A stretch of DNA of 64,000 bases from Armatimonadota bacterium (GTDB lineage: Bacteria; Armatimonadota; Fimbriimonadia; Fimbriimonadales; Fimbriimonadaceae), in the NCBI GenBank assembly GCA_018268375.1, contig JAFDWS010000002.1, positions 248,001-312,000 on the forward strand, written 5' to 3'. This document shows, piece by piece, positions 31,318 to 40,514 of this stretch (position 1 is the first letter of the stretch; the number at the start of each line of letters is the position of its first letter). A program made the position numbers and the translations under genes. The notes under the pieces were generated by a model. It was not told the DNA's origin. It did no database searches and worked only from the letters and a program-made list of their open reading frames with translations.

Positions 31318-32399
31318 GCGTCCTCGTCGCTGTCGTCCGACTTGAACTTCAGCATCCCGACGTTGTCAGCGGGAACGTCATCGCGCTTGCCCAGGTACTG
31401 CGGTTGGTAGAGTGAACCACCTGGGTATGCGTACAAGTACTTGATTTCGACCAAGTCGCCATACTGGGGGACGTCGTAGTTCGCCGGGATGGTGACGTTA
31501 CCGACGCCCACAAGCGACGTCTCGCCATTGCCCGCCTCGAACAGCCCCAAGGCCACACTGCGCTTGTCGTTGACCTTCATCACCACTGCGGTGACAGAAG
31601 ACCAGAACTTGCACTTGAGCTGGCTACCACCAGACGCAGGCCGACCGGGCACGTACTTCGAGTCGGCGCGCTTGAACACTACGCCCTCTTTGTGCCGCAA
31701 TGTGGGGAACAACGCCTCTTTGAAGATTCGGCCAAACGCGCTTGCTACGGTCTCGACTGCCACGGGCTTGTACATAGCGACGGTCTCCAGTAGTAAGTCA
31801 AAGCGATAGGCATAACGCTCGTCACGCAGGTCTCGACCCGCTTGCTCCAACATATCGAACAGAATGTACTTAGCACCGACAAGCTCACCATCAACGACGC
31901 AATCTCCAAAGGCTTTTAGCCCTCCTTCGACCTCGGCCGGAATACCGACACTCAGTCCTTTGCGGTTGCTGGCTGTGACCACACCGTTCTCGACTCGCGC
32001 CATGATGCGCTTGCCATCGAGCTTTTCTTGCATGTACCACTGTGGGTCGTCGATGTACCGCTGTGCCTCATCCTCTGAGATGGGATTGAGCAACATCGGG
32101 ACAAGGCCTGTCACGCGACCGGCTGTGTCAACGCCTGAAAAAGGTGTGGCGTCACCGTTTGGCACATAGCCCTTGCTTGTTTTGCTGCGCACAAGCATAT
32201 CGTAAATCTTCTCGGCCTCAGCCAGTGAGACCGGACTTTGTGTCTTGGTGCCTATGTGGATGGCGTTGCCGCGTGGTCCGTAAGCGAAGTTGACGACATA
32301 GCCGTCGCCCTTGGGCTCGATGGAGGCGTTGTACTCCTTGTCAGAGCTCCCGGCGCGATAGAACAACGCGACTGATTTGATGGCGGTGATGAGTGACAT
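31314..32399 (-). CDS. WGR-domain ATP-dependent DNA ligase
   Basis: 361 aa. Residues 10-80 form a WGR-type domain (SDKEYNASIEPKGDGYVVNF, AYGPRGNAIHIGTKTQSP). The ligase core has motif I EKLDGKRIM (K about residue 129 as nucleotidyl acceptor, R after G), motif III CVVDGELVG, the FDLLLETV motif IIIa, EGVVFKRADS (motif IV) and LKCKFWSSVTAVV (motif V). All residues needed for catalysis are visible. It seals nicked duplex DNA. A C-terminal beta domain (GDLVEIKYLYAYPGGSLYQP) fits an OB fold. Coupled with the gene at 30922. Confidence 0.85.
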   Translation of the reverse strand: MSLITAIKSVALFYRAGSSDKEYNASIEPKGDGYVVNFAYGPRGNAIHIGTKTQSPVSLAEAEKIYDMLVRSKTSKGYVPNGDATPFSGVDTAGRVTGLVPMLLNPISEDEAQRYIDDPQWYMQEKLDGKRIMARVENGVVTASNRKGLSVGIPAEVEGGLKAFGDCVVDGELVGAKYILFDMLEQAGRDLRDERYAYRFDLLLETVAMYKPVAVETVASAFGRIFKEALFPTLRHKEGVVFKRADSKYVPGRPASGGSQLKCKFWSSVTAVVMKVNDKRSVALGLFEAGNGETSLVGVGNVTIPANYDVPQYGDLVEIKYLYAYPGGSLYQPQYLGKRDDVPADNVGMLKFKSDDSDEDA

Positions 32400-32425
32400 T
32401 GGTTTGTTGTTTTCGTGGCCGAGTC

Positions 32426-32656
32426 TTAGACTGGGGCCGGTTCGAGAATCCTGGCCTCCATGACCATGGAATAGTTCTTGTTGAAGACGGTGCTGTGCAG
32501 GTCGACGACGACCTTGCTCATGTCAATAGGGTTCATAGTGTCGTTGAAACCGACTTCTGTCACAGTTCCCTCGTCACCAACGTTGAAGATAGCCTTGTGG
32601 CCGGTGGTACTTGCGACCCGCACTTTCATGCCGACAGTCATATCTTTTGTGTTCAT
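32426..32656 (-). CDS. hypothetical SH3-like protein, 76 aa
   Basis: Starts MNTKDMTVGMKVRVASTTGH; KAIFNVGDEGTVTEVGFNDT and SMVMEARILEPAPV show the alternating strand-turn pattern of a small barrel (DUF-like KOW/SH3). ATG 32656 overlaps the upstream stop by ATGA. The gene lies next to the ligase start and may serve the same transcript. Function unknown. Confidence 0.65.
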   Translation of the reverse strand: MNTKDMTVGMKVRVASTTGHKAIFNVGDEGTVTEVGFNDTMNPIDMSKVVVDLHSTVFNKNYSMVMEARILEPAPV

Positions 32657-32952
32657 GTGATTCTCACTGCATCGTACACGATGCGTTCTAAGCTGTCGAT
32701 TGAGACCGTCACTCGGACAGGGACATTCTCGCCGCGGAACTTGGGCGCCAGTTCGTCTGGCACGTCCCATGGACTACGAAAGCATAAATGGACTCCGCCG
32801 TCCAGCTTTATGCTTGCACCAAACGACCCGCGTGTCAACACGCCTTCGTATGTGCCTGCCGAGATGCTGGCACCAGGCACCTCGGTCCCATCGTTATCGA
32901 GAACGACGATGGCGTCGTTCAACGCACCTGGTAGTGGTTTGCGATTAGCCAT
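32653..32952 (-). CDS. hypothetical protein, 99 aa
   Basis: Starts MANRKPLPGALNDAIVVLDN. Beta-rich; FRSPWDVPDELAPKFRGENV then VRVTVSIDSLERIVYDAVRI. It overlaps the previous gene by 34 bases and the next by four. Function unknown. Confidence 0.6.
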   Translation of the reverse strand: MANRKPLPGALNDAIVVLDNDGTEVPGASISAGTYEGVLTRGSFGASIKLDGGVHLCFRSPWDVPDELAPKFRGENVPVRVTVSIDSLERIVYDAVRIT

Positions 32953-33407
32953 TCGATTTGGTCTCTTAGCGTCAGTGCATTTTCAAGCGAAAGATGCAGT
33001 GTCGCGGTGGTGTCTTTTTGGTCTTCGCGGGCAATACCTGGTTCAGTGACCTTAAGCCACAAGTGAGGCCCGCTTGCCGCGCTCGATTCGTAAACTTGGA
33101 CGCCGCCATAAGAATCGCCGTCACCATAACTGCCTGGTATGGCCGGAAACCGGTTGAACCCACGGTCACTAGGCACCGCAGGCTGGTCTTCCACAACGCG
33201 CAACGTCACTTCGACGCGCTTGCCTTCGAGTTCTTTGGCCTCGTCGTGCTTGCCATTGTCGTCCCAACTGGCAAGAGTGATGAACACGCCGTTGTCTTCG
33301 TCGACGACCGGTTCAATGGGAACAAAATCAGTATCGTGCGGCAACGCTTGACCGCTGTCTTCAGGAGAGTCGAACTTGACAGTTCCGACCCATGTTCGTT
33401 TCTTCAT
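32919..33407 (-). CDS. hypothetical protein, 162 aa
   Basis: Starts MKKRTWVGTVKFDSPEDSGQ at ATG 33407. Strand-rich with EGKRVEVTLRVVEDQPAVPS and a glycine/tyrosine turn (GSYGDGDSYGGVQVYES), ending in a helix (ENALTLRDQIEWLIANHYQV). Function unknown; the ends overlap the 32653 gene. Confidence 0.65.
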   Translation of the reverse strand: MKKRTWVGTVKFDSPEDSGQALPHDTDFVPIEPVVDEDNGVFITLASWDDNGKHDEAKELEGKRVEVTLRVVEDQPAVPSDRGFNRFPAIPGSYGDGDSYGGVQVYESSAASGPHLWLKVTEPGIAREDQKDTTATLHLSLENALTLRDQIEWLIANHYQVR

Positions 33408-33448
33408 GGTAGTTTGTTTGTTTGGAGACCAGTCTGTCTCCAGGGCCG

Positions 33449-34123
33449 CTAATTCGCGGCCTGGAGATTGTTCGTGACCATCTTCTTTCGCGAGCCATGG
33501 GCCGCGAACAGGATGACCTTGCGTCCTTCTCGGAGTTTGTCGGCCTTCATGCACAAGCCACAAGCCTCACAAGAAGCCGCTTTACCAGTCATTTCAGGGC
33601 ACGGAATGCCCACCAGGTCGTCAGCGATAGGGTACGCCTTGTCAGACTGGAACTCCGGCACCACCATCGCGGCACCATACCCGTCGTCCAACGCCTTGCG
33701 GACTTGGTCGAGCTTTTCGCAAGACCGAAGCACGCTCACTCCGCCCCATGCCTCTCGCGGCACATCGTGAGCATGAGTGTAAGTGTACACAGGCTGCCCT
33801 TTCTTTTTAGTGTGCTTGTCAGCGGCCGCCGAAACAAGCCGTGCGCACTCCGCGGTCGGCGAGTCGCCGACAACATGCAAGCGTAACGGAAAACGCCCGC
33901 TCAACTTCTCGATAGCCTCCGCCTCAAGCCGTGCCACTTCCACAGGGTCTGTGACGTCGGACTCGTTAAGGCGCTTGGTGTGAAGCGACATGCGCCCGGT
34001 CTCGGCGTAACAACCCGCGTTTCGCAACGGGCAAGTAGGCGGACAAGTAGCCTGAGAGGCGTACGTCGCGCTTAAAAAACCGAGCTTGCGGTTTTGTGTC
34101 AGTTCGATAGCTTTAACTGGCAT
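33449..34123 (-). CDS. DUF7227-like protein (phage gp37-like)
   Basis: 224 aa. KLGFLSATYASQATCPPTCP, LRNAGCYAETGRM, LRLHVVGDSPTAECARLVSA, PVYTYTHAHDVPREAWGGVS, VLRSCEKLDQVRKALDDGYG, and IPCPEMTGKAASCEACGLCM follow a family annotated, as I recall, as DUF7227: two Cys clusters flank a conserved H-x-x-G-D, T-Y-T-H and W-G-x-x-S-V core. The Cys sets probably bind metal or Fe-S. Function unknown. Start follows CGATG after a terminator spacer. Confidence 0.7.
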   Translation of the reverse strand: MPVKAIELTQNRKLGFLSATYASQATCPPTCPLRNAGCYAETGRMSLHTKRLNESDVTDPVEVARLEAEAIEKLSGRFPLRLHVVGDSPTAECARLVSAAADKHTKKKGQPVYTYTHAHDVPREAWGGVSVLRSCEKLDQVRKALDDGYGAAMVVPEFQSDKAYPIADDLVGIPCPEMTGKAASCEACGLCMKADKLREGRKVILFAAHGSRKKMVTNNLQAAN

Positions 34124-34143
34124 CGTCGTTCCAAAATGCAAGA

Positions 34144-34164
34144 AGCCGGCCTCTGGGGCCGGCT
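34144..34164 (-). terminator. intrinsic terminator
   Basis: Minus-strand stem AGCCGGCC/GGCCGGCT, loop CCAGA, followed by TCTTGC, with TTTCTTTG on the other strand. Confidence 0.65.
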
Positions 34165-34171
34165 TTCTTTG

Positions 34172-35530
34172 CTATTCGTTGTACTCTAATTCGTAAAGTG
34201 CGTTGTCCAACCGGTAGAGTTCGTCTTCATACCATTGACGCTCCGGAGGTTCTAAGGTACCTTCCTGGTGTTTGTCTACCGCCCACTGATTGAGCATTTT
34301 GATTTCTTCATGAAGGTATCGGCGACGTGACTCTTTCCAACTTTCTGTCGACACGTACTTGTCCCGGTCAGTGTAGTCGCCGTCCCACGTTTGTGTTTTC
34401 TTGGCTTTTTGCCGAGCTTTGTCGTTCTTGGCTTTTTGCCGAGCTTTGTCGTCATACTCTGCTGCTTTGTCATACAAAGACGCACTGTTGACAGGAATCC
34501 AATGCTCCCGCAACCAATTTTCGCGGTGCCTTGCATAGTAGTCGTCTACATCCTCGGGCCGAAAGTCGTACTTGAGTTCTCGCAACTCTCGTGGTTCTGA
34601 CACAGGACAACTTTCTTCGGCCAACCCATCGTACTCCGGGTCTGTCAAATACTCGTCATCGCCCTCCCAACCACTTGCTCGAACCACAACGACCTGTCCG
34701 CGGGACAAAGGCTCGTCGACGACCAACAACGGCGCCATCACCAAGTCACCAAACGGGTCGATATAGCCGACGTTAGCCTCATTGCCTTCGCACGACAACA
34801 CGCTGAGTACGACGGCCGGCTTTTCGGGTATTTCGAACTCAGGAGCCTCTGGACAATTCCAGGGCGTCACCAAGACAGGCTCCAACATGGCCTCTTCATC
34901 CTTCGAAAAAGCAGCCCGGTAACGCGGCAAATGGACTTGCCCGATGTCTTTACCAGAACTTCGGCTGTACGACTCAGTAATGGACTCGGCCAACGCCACG
35001 TGCCAGCTATATGCTTCTTGCAACTGTGCCAGCCAATCCGGACCGTTGCTGTACTGACCCTCAGGCGCCACTCCACCCATTTCGTCACACAGCTCGACGC
35101 AATAAGCGTAACTGTCTTGAAACTCTTTGGCCTGCTCGAACATCGAAGTCAGTTCGTCTGGGCTCAGTCCTCGATATTTGTACGCCCAGTGACCGACCCA
35201 ATCTCGACGAAGAGCGAGAGCATAATCGCCAACAAGTTCGAATTGACCTTCGATTTCATCAGTCAAGTTTCGCGGGGCAAACTCGTTGTACTTGTCGATG
35301 TATCCGTACTCATTTTTGCGATACATGTATTTGTATTGGTCCTCGGCGTACTCCTTGCGGTAAGGCTTTTCCCATGACATCGACATCGTCTTCTCCAATA
35401 CTGCCTTGGCCGTCTGCATCGACTCTGTATCGTCCGTGGCCGTTGCCGACTCCAACAAAATTTTGGCCACGTGCTGTAACTCGGCAAGGCGCTTTTTTGT
35501 TTGTTCCAAGTTGGTGTCGTCAGGGTTCAT
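34172..35530 (-). CDS. hypothetical protein with coiled-coil/charged repeats, 452 aa
   Basis: Starts MNPDDTNLEQTKKRLAELQH. Long helical N-terminus; middle with aspartate/tyrosine-rich loops; residues about 380-400 contain a duplicated unit DKARQKAKN/DKARQKAKK. The C-terminus is helical and acidic. No catalytic motif is evident. A large scaffolding or binding protein is possible; the family is unrecognised. Confidence 0.65.
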   Translation of the reverse strand: MNPDDTNLEQTKKRLAELQHVAKILLESATATDDTESMQTAKAVLEKTMSMSWEKPYRKEYAEDQYKYMYRKNEYGYIDKYNEFAPRNLTDEIEGQFELVGDYALALRRDWVGHWAYKYRGLSPDELTSMFEQAKEFQDSYAYCVELCDEMGGVAPEGQYSNGPDWLAQLQEAYSWHVALAESITESYSRSSGKDIGQVHLPRYRAAFSKDEEAMLEPVLVTPWNCPEAPEFEIPEKPAVVLSVLSCEGNEANVGYIDPFGDLVMAPLLVVDEPLSRGQVVVVRASGWEGDDEYLTDPEYDGLAEESCPVSEPRELRELKYDFRPEDVDDYYARHRENWLREHWIPVNSASLYDKAAEYDDKARQKAKNDKARQKAKKTQTWDGDYTDRDKYVSTESWKESRRRYLHEEIKMLNQWAVDKHQEGTLEPPERQWYEDELYRLDNALYELEYNE

Positions 35531-35565
35531 TTTAGTCCACGAACTGCATTGCCCGCAGTGTTAGT

Positions 35566-36672
35566 TTACACTGCGAGCAATTGGTCGATGGTGCAATCTC
35601 TGGGGCCGTCGACGACCTTGAGGAACACCGGGTGAGTCAATTCGGCACCGTGACCGCCCCACGACTCGAACTCGACTTCTACGAGGTCTCCAGCCTTGAC
35701 ATCCGCGGCCGCGATTGCGCCGACTTCGATAAAACCAAGACCGTCGTCGACCCCGAGCTGGGCGTATGCACCATTCGCGCTCAAGACTTTGAGCGTCGCC
35801 CGTGGCTTCATCTCGACGACTTGAAAATTGTCGTCGTGTTGACCAGGGTGGACTCCGCCGCCTTCGAGCTTGATGTACAGGACGCGGTGACATCCTTCTT
35901 GCCGGGCCGTGGCCTCGGCGTTCTTGACGTCCTGAGGGTCGACGTAAATTTCCGCCATTTGCACGGCGTCGCCAGTCGTTCCATCAATCGTGTCCAACAA
36001 GGCAGCCATGCGCTCAGGGTAAGGAGCTTCGCCGACCAAGTCATAGACATGGTACGTCTTGCCGTCCCACCAACCGTCAATGACGTAGTTCTCACCAGTA
36101 GACTCCAAGTCCAAGATGGACTGCCAGAACACTTCGTCGACTTGCAGGTTCGCACCGTGTTCGTCCGTGAAGGTCTTTTTGTCGCCTCGGACCGTGGTCA
36201 AAATCCTTCGACCTTTCGGCAATACGACGGCCGCATAACCCTCCGCCTTGACAGACTGCGCCGCCTTGTAGCGAATAGGGTTTTTAGCGAACTGTTCAAT
36301 GGGCCACACTTTGATGGCCTCGTCGTCCAGGTCGTTAAGCGAAATATAACCGTCGTCATAGTTGACATCGTTCTCGTCGTAATCGGTCCCATGCTCGTCC
36401 GACTGAATGATGTAACCTTTGTTGACCTTCTCGCTGAGGATTTTGGAGTGCAGCGAGTTTACCGCCCAGGACGTGACGCCCAGAGCTTTCTTCTCTTGCC
36501 GCAACGCACTTCCACGTCGACCGTGCAGCGTGTACAGGTTCCATTTGTCACCTGGCAGCTCTGTCAAGATGATGTGGTACACCTTGTCATGGTTGCGAGT
36601 CGGGTCGTACAGGCGCAAGTCGATATGTCGACGGATGTCGCCTTCAAACTGGTGTCCTAACCTGGTGCTCAT
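35566..36672 (-). CDS. WGR-domain DNA-ligase-like paralog with degenerate motif I
   Basis: 368 aa. Residues 25-85 are a clear WGR domain (VYHIILTELPGDKWNLYTLH then GRRGSALRQEKKALGVTSWA). The ligase-like part aligns with the product of 31314-32399: motif I is KAEGYAAVV where K-x-D-G-x-R is expected (D to E, R to A), motif III NYVIDGWWDG, IIIa HVYDLVGEAPYPERMAALLD, IV-like EGCHRVLYIKLEG, V-like EMKPRATLKVL. It probably binds DNA without sealing nicks, or uses a relaxed active site. Coupled to 36669-37193 by ATGA. Confidence 0.7.
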   Translation of the reverse strand: MSTRLGHQFEGDIRRHIDLRLYDPTRNHDKVYHIILTELPGDKWNLYTLHGRRGSALRQEKKALGVTSWAVNSLHSKILSEKVNKGYIIQSDEHGTDYDENDVNYDDGYISLNDLDDEAIKVWPIEQFAKNPIRYKAAQSVKAEGYAAVVLPKGRRILTTVRGDKKTFTDEHGANLQVDEVFWQSILDLESTGENYVIDGWWDGKTYHVYDLVGEAPYPERMAALLDTIDGTTGDAVQMAEIYVDPQDVKNAEATARQEGCHRVLYIKLEGGGVHPGQHDDNFQVVEMKPRATLKVLSANGAYAQLGVDDGLGFIEVGAIAAADVKAGDLVEVEFESWGGHGAELTHPVFLKVVDGPRDCTIDQLLAV

Positions 36673-37193
36673 TTCTCACTTCCTAACATTTGCATGAACT
36701 CACGAGCCTTGCTCACGAGGGTGTCTGGGGCCGCCAACCGGAACACGCCTTCAGCGTGCTCGATTGTCTCTTCGCGCAACCCAAGACGATGGGCCAACGC
36801 GGCGCAAGTCAACCGCAGCTCAGCGACTGAACCCTCGAACTTCGGGAACCCAGAACCAAGCGCGCAGAGGTGTCGACTAGCGGCGCGTTCAGTTGCGACG
36901 CGCACACGGTATGCGACGCGCAGCATCATGACGCACTGGTCCGACTCTGACTCGAGGGCCAAACGTTCAGTCCGGCGAGCGATACTGTTCAACTGGCTGA
37001 ACAATGACACTGTCGTCGCTTTGCCAGCACTATACTTGTCCATGGCTCCGCTGACAGAACGCGCCAAGCCTGTTAGGAACTTGGCGCTGTCAGCGTCGCC
37101 TACAAGGCTTGCGGTCGAAGCCTCGTGCGATAGGTCGTCGGTCACGGCGCGCAGCTCATCGAGTGGCGCCATGCCTGGTTTCGTCGTTTTCAT
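36669..37193 (-). CDS. hypothetical helical protein, 174 aa
   Basis: Starts MKTTKPGMAPLDELRAVTDD. Nearly all helix, with ALESESDQCVMMLRVAYRVR and FEGSVAELRLTCAALAHRLG. Overlaps both neighbours by four bases, so it is in one unit with the ligase-like and ART-like proteins. Function unknown. Confidence 0.65.
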   Translation of the reverse strand: MKTTKPGMAPLDELRAVTDDLSHEASTASLVGDADSAKFLTGLARSVSGAMDKYSAGKATTVSLFSQLNSIARRTERLALESESDQCVMMLRVAYRVRVATERAASRHLCALGSGFPKFEGSVAELRLTCAALAHRLGLREETIEHAEGVFRLAAPDTLVSKAREFMQMLGSEK

Positions 37194-38467
37194 CGTACTG
37201 CTTTAATGACGCGAATCTTCTGTTTGGGCGCCGGGGCGTCAAGCTCTGGCCCTCGCCGGTGTTCGGCGATGAAGATTTGTCGATGGGTACCGGTCGACCG
37301 GTACCACTGGTTGCGGTAGTGTCCGGAGACCGCTACCGCGTGGTCGAGTTTTCGCCCCTCCGCCTTCATCCTTGAAGCGATGACCTTCTCAGGTCGACGG
37401 TAGACGATGACACTGACATCCGACTCCTTCTTGGCTTTTTTGGTCTTGCTCGAGCCAGGGAGTTGAATGGTGCCAGGAGATTTGCGCCGCTCTGAATGGG
37501 CGCACGGCGTCGCGAGGAAGCTCTTCAGGTCGAAGTACATCCGTCCGTACACCGTTGGTCGCAACCGACCGCCCACAACAAGCTTGCACCTGTCTGCGGT
37601 GTGCAGAATCATGTCGCTCCAGCGTTGCGTGCACAGCTCTCCCAAGTCGTTTGTGACGACGTTGCAGACATCCGTGCACCAAGCACCTTCTTCGAACATG
37701 AACTTGAAACCGCAAGCGAGCACAGCTCGATTATCGGCCTCCTTCATACCCATGGCCTGAGGGCTCAAGAACACGAAGAAGTAGTCTTCCATCTCGGCAG
37801 GTGAAATGTCCCGGTCAGGCACGTCCTGCACCATCGCGTATTTGAAGAACTCCGCCATGCACTTGTCATTGAGCACGACGATGCGCGAATTCTGATGTCC
37901 GGCCCAATGGGCCAGTGCCACTGCCTTGTCGACATCGTCCTTGGTGACCGGCGCGTTGAGGTCGGGCCTCCGCCACAACACTCTGCCAGTGTCAAGGTCG
38001 ACGACTTCCACCCACTTGTCACGTGGAATTTCGTGCTCGCAGACGAACCAGCTCGCATAGTCGCCTCCCGTGCGTTGTAGGGACTGCTTCCAGCGTTGAG
38101 AACCGCCGTTGTCGTCGTGCCATTTCGACCATCGAGCCACCTCGGCGATGTCCATGTCGAGCGTGATGCGCACTCGTGTCTTGTCGGTAGCGCACTGAGG
38201 ACCTGCGGCCCACTTCAGCTCGGTCGACGAGCGACTCGGATTTGAAGTCAAGTGCACTATTTTGGGCTCGTCCAACGTCGACACGTGGTTGTACGCTATG
38301 GAGCCGTCCGGCATTACGACAGGATGTTGCTCGTCCAACTTATAGGCTTCCACAAGAGCTTCTTGAGTCTCTCGTCCTACCATGAGGTTGGAGTCTGTCA
38401 GTTTCAGAACCCCACTGGCCTTGATATTTGGCCAATGCTCGATACATGTAAAGTGATAAAGGGTCAT
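37190..38467 (-). CDS. two-part protein with N-terminal ART-like fold
   Basis: 425 aa. LYHFTCIEHWPNIKASGVLK and LTDSNLMVGRETQEALVEAY, IVHLTSNPSRSSTELKWAAG, and VRITLDMDIAEVARWSKWHD resemble phage proteins of ART/RNA-phosphotransferase-like fold (Y-H-F-T, then H-L-T). The C-terminal 90 residues (YRRPEKVIASRMKAEGRKLD, AVSGHYRNQWYRSTGTHRQI) match a separate basic family often on plasmids (S-G-H-x-R-N-Q-W). Middle region unclassified. NAD-dependent modification of RNA or protein is a hypothesis. Confidence 0.5.
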   Translation of the reverse strand: MTLYHFTCIEHWPNIKASGVLKLTDSNLMVGRETQEALVEAYKLDEQHPVVMPDGSIAYNHVSTLDEPKIVHLTSNPSRSSTELKWAAGPQCATDKTRVRITLDMDIAEVARWSKWHDDNGGSQRWKQSLQRTGGDYASWFVCEHEIPRDKWVEVVDLDTGRVLWRRPDLNAPVTKDDVDKAVALAHWAGHQNSRIVVLNDKCMAEFFKYAMVQDVPDRDISPAEMEDYFFVFLSPQAMGMKEADNRAVLACGFKFMFEEGAWCTDVCNVVTNDLGELCTQRWSDMILHTADRCKLVVGGRLRPTVYGRMYFDLKSFLATPCAHSERRKSPGTIQLPGSSKTKKAKKESDVSVIVYRRPEKVIASRMKAEGRKLDHAVAVSGHYRNQWYRSTGTHRQIFIAEHRRGPELDAPAPKQKIRVIKAVR

Positions 38468-38637
38468 TTGTCTTTGAACTCCTCTTTGTCACCAATCAAC
38501 TGAGTGACTTTCCAGTCCAACCGGGAGTTGCGGTTGACAATGATTTCGCGCGATGTCGACCACACGTCGATGTGCGCCACGTGTCGACCTTTCTCGTCGT
38601 ACACGTTGATGATGTTCTTGTCGACTTCAATTTGCAT
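38464..38637 (-). CDS. small protein, 57 aa
   Basis: Starts MQIEVDKNIINVYDEKGRHV, then AHIDVWSTSREIIVNRNSRL. Appears as a small beta sheet followed by a basic helix. ATGA overlap with the next gene. Function unknown. Confidence 0.6.
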   Translation of the reverse strand: MQIEVDKNIINVYDEKGRHVAHIDVWSTSREIIVNRNSRLDWKVTQLIGDKEEFKDK

Positions 38638-38693
38638 GATGGACTGTGAGTCTCCATAGTATAGCGTGCCCCGGTCTGGGGCCGGGCACGCAG

Positions 38694-39152
38694 TCATTTT
38701 CGCTTGTGTCTGGTTTTATGGACACCGCAGTTCGGAACCACCTCGACAGTGACTCGATATCCCTCTTCGTCGTATTCGCGCCATGCGTTCTGCGAACGCA
38801 TGAAGTTCTCGATGGTCTTGTCGGCCTTGAACTCTTGCATCCTCCAACGGTCGTGCGTGGGAGAAGTTGGGAACACAACGGCGCACATGTCGGAACCAGG
38901 CCAATGGACGAGGTAGATGTCTTCGAGCGCGTTGAGCTCGACTTGGTCGGTGTCTGCGAGCACGCTGTCCGACTGCCAACAAGCAATCGGGTTTGTGTAA
39001 AGTGTCCTGCAGTGCTCGTACACGAGCTTACCGTTCGGCAAGCGAGGACGGTCGTCAGTGACCGTTGGTTCGCTTGCCGGCAGGGATGTCAGTGCCTCCG
39101 CCGCTATTGTGGCGGCAGAGGCGAGTGCAGTCAGGGCAGTGGAGACACTCAT
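38694..39152 (-). CDS. hypothetical protein, 152 aa
   Basis: Starts MSVSTALTALASAATIAAEA, an alanine-rich segment that may be a short helix or weak signal. Then EHCRTLYTNPIACWQSDSVL and LVHWPGSDMCAVVFPTSPTH with a basic end (CGVHKTRHKRK). ATGA-coupled to the DUF932 gene. Function unknown. Confidence 0.65.
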   Translation of the reverse strand: MSVSTALTALASAATIAAEALTSLPASEPTVTDDRPRLPNGKLVYEHCRTLYTNPIACWQSDSVLADTDQVELNALEDIYLVHWPGSDMCAVVFPTSPTHDRWRMQEFKADKTIENFMRSQNAWREYDEEGYRVTVEVVPNCGVHKTRHKRK

Positions 39153-40474
39153 TTTGTGCCACCAAGAATGTCACGGACGGCCTGGAGCGTGTCCTTATCG
39201 GCTTTTCGAGCCGCGGTCGTCTCAATGTTGTCCCAGTGCGTTTCGAGCGCCTTCAAGTCCGAATTGAGCTTCGGTGCAACAAGGCGGCCGGCGGCACCTT
39301 CGAGCGTGATGCGCCGCTCACCGTTGGCCTGCGACGCTGCAAGCGCGACGGATTCGACGACACCGAAGGCCGTGCCGTCCGTCCGCGGGTCTCGAGTACC
39401 CTTGGAAAACGAACGTGCGACCTGCTCGACGTCTTGACGAGTCAAACCAGATTCATGCATCAGGCCTGAGATGACAACGGACGGGTCTCGCAATTTGACC
39501 GTCTGCGCCAAGCTCAACAAGTCGAGCATGGAACGGCCTTCAGTGAGGGCGATGCTGATAGCACGCTTCACATCAATGCGGACTTGACCATGGTCAATCG
39601 TGCCGGAGTGTCGTTGGTTCACCTTGATGACCGTGCTGAAACCACCCCAGCGGTAACCGGTGCGGCTCACAGTGCGGAACACATAAGGCTCGACCTTGAA
39701 AGACCCCGAACCGATTTCGTTGTTCGAGAAGCTGAAGCCGACACCCCACTGGCTGTTCGGGTCGTCCTTCATCTCATCGGGCAGTAGCAAGTCTAGGAAC
39801 AGACTGTCTGCGTCCGTCCAACCATGAGAGACGAGCACGTCGTCCAGGTTGTCCACCGCGGCTGTGATGACGTCACACGCATCGGCGTTGTCAAAACGAG
39901 CGTACTGCCCAGAAAGCACGGCGCGCACAATGTTGGCGCCTTCGGCGTCTTTGCGCATGCGCACCATGAACTCACGAGGAGCACGGTTCGGTTTTTCTGC
40001 CCAAGCGATTTCACGCTTGTCGAGCGACTCGTTGCAGAATCGCGACAAGTCGTTCAGGTAGTCCTGGACGACGAGCCATTCCTGCATAGACACCGGAATC
40101 TTAGCGAAAAGCATCAACGAACGGAGACCGCTAGGTGTGAACTTCGTCCCATCCAGCAAAGTAAGTTCGTCAGTGAGCCTCACATTTGACTCGGCAGTCT
40201 TGACGTCCAAATTGGACTTCGCCATCTCAGCGACGCGGGCGAACAGTTCTTTCGCCGGCAGACACTGCGACCGCCAGTTGGCAGACACCTTGGTGTGCAC
40301 AGTGTCGGCAACGTCGTCCATGGCAGTGCGGAACGTGCCGTTCGGGTCGACATAAGCGCGTCGACCGTCCGTGGTGCGAAACTCGTACGGCTTGAAGTAC
40401 GCGTCGTTGACCGGTCGAGAGGTCAAGACAGTCTTCGAAGCGGTGTCAGGTTCTAGTTCGAGCGTGGATTGCAT
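39149..40474 (-). CDS. DUF932-like protein
   Basis: 441 aa. LTDELTLLDGTKFTPSGLRS, LNDLSRFCNESLDKREIAWA, GIGFSFSNNEIG-type GVGFSFSNNEIGSGSFKVEP, FRTVSRTGYRWGGFSTVIKV and HGQVRIDVKRAISIALTEGR match the phage/plasmid DUF932 family. Its members are usually 350-450 aa and are associated with large phages. Function unknown. Start ATG 40474 follows a GGCCCC palindrome gap; ATGA overlap with the gene before it. Confidence 0.8.
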   Translation of the reverse strand: MQSTLELEPDTASKTVLTSRPVNDAYFKPYEFRTTDGRRAYVDPNGTFRTAMDDVADTVHTKVSANWRSQCLPAKELFARVAEMAKSNLDVKTAESNVRLTDELTLLDGTKFTPSGLRSLMLFAKIPVSMQEWLVVQDYLNDLSRFCNESLDKREIAWAEKPNRAPREFMVRMRKDAEGANIVRAVLSGQYARFDNADACDVITAAVDNLDDVLVSHGWTDADSLFLDLLLPDEMKDDPNSQWGVGFSFSNNEIGSGSFKVEPYVFRTVSRTGYRWGGFSTVIKVNQRHSGTIDHGQVRIDVKRAISIALTEGRSMLDLLSLAQTVKLRDPSVVISGLMHESGLTRQDVEQVARSFSKGTRDPRTDGTAFGVVESVALAASQANGERRITLEGAAGRLVAPKLNSDLKALETHWDNIETTAARKADKDTLQAVRDILGGTK

Positions 40475-40514
40475 CGTTGTTCTCGGAATGAATCGTGGTC
40501 AGTGTCCGGGGCCG

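Noticed and set aside
35581..36660. 359-codon plus-strand frame
   Set aside because: It is the antisense shadow of the WGR-ligase-like gene, where the WGR and ligase landmarks are on the minus strand.
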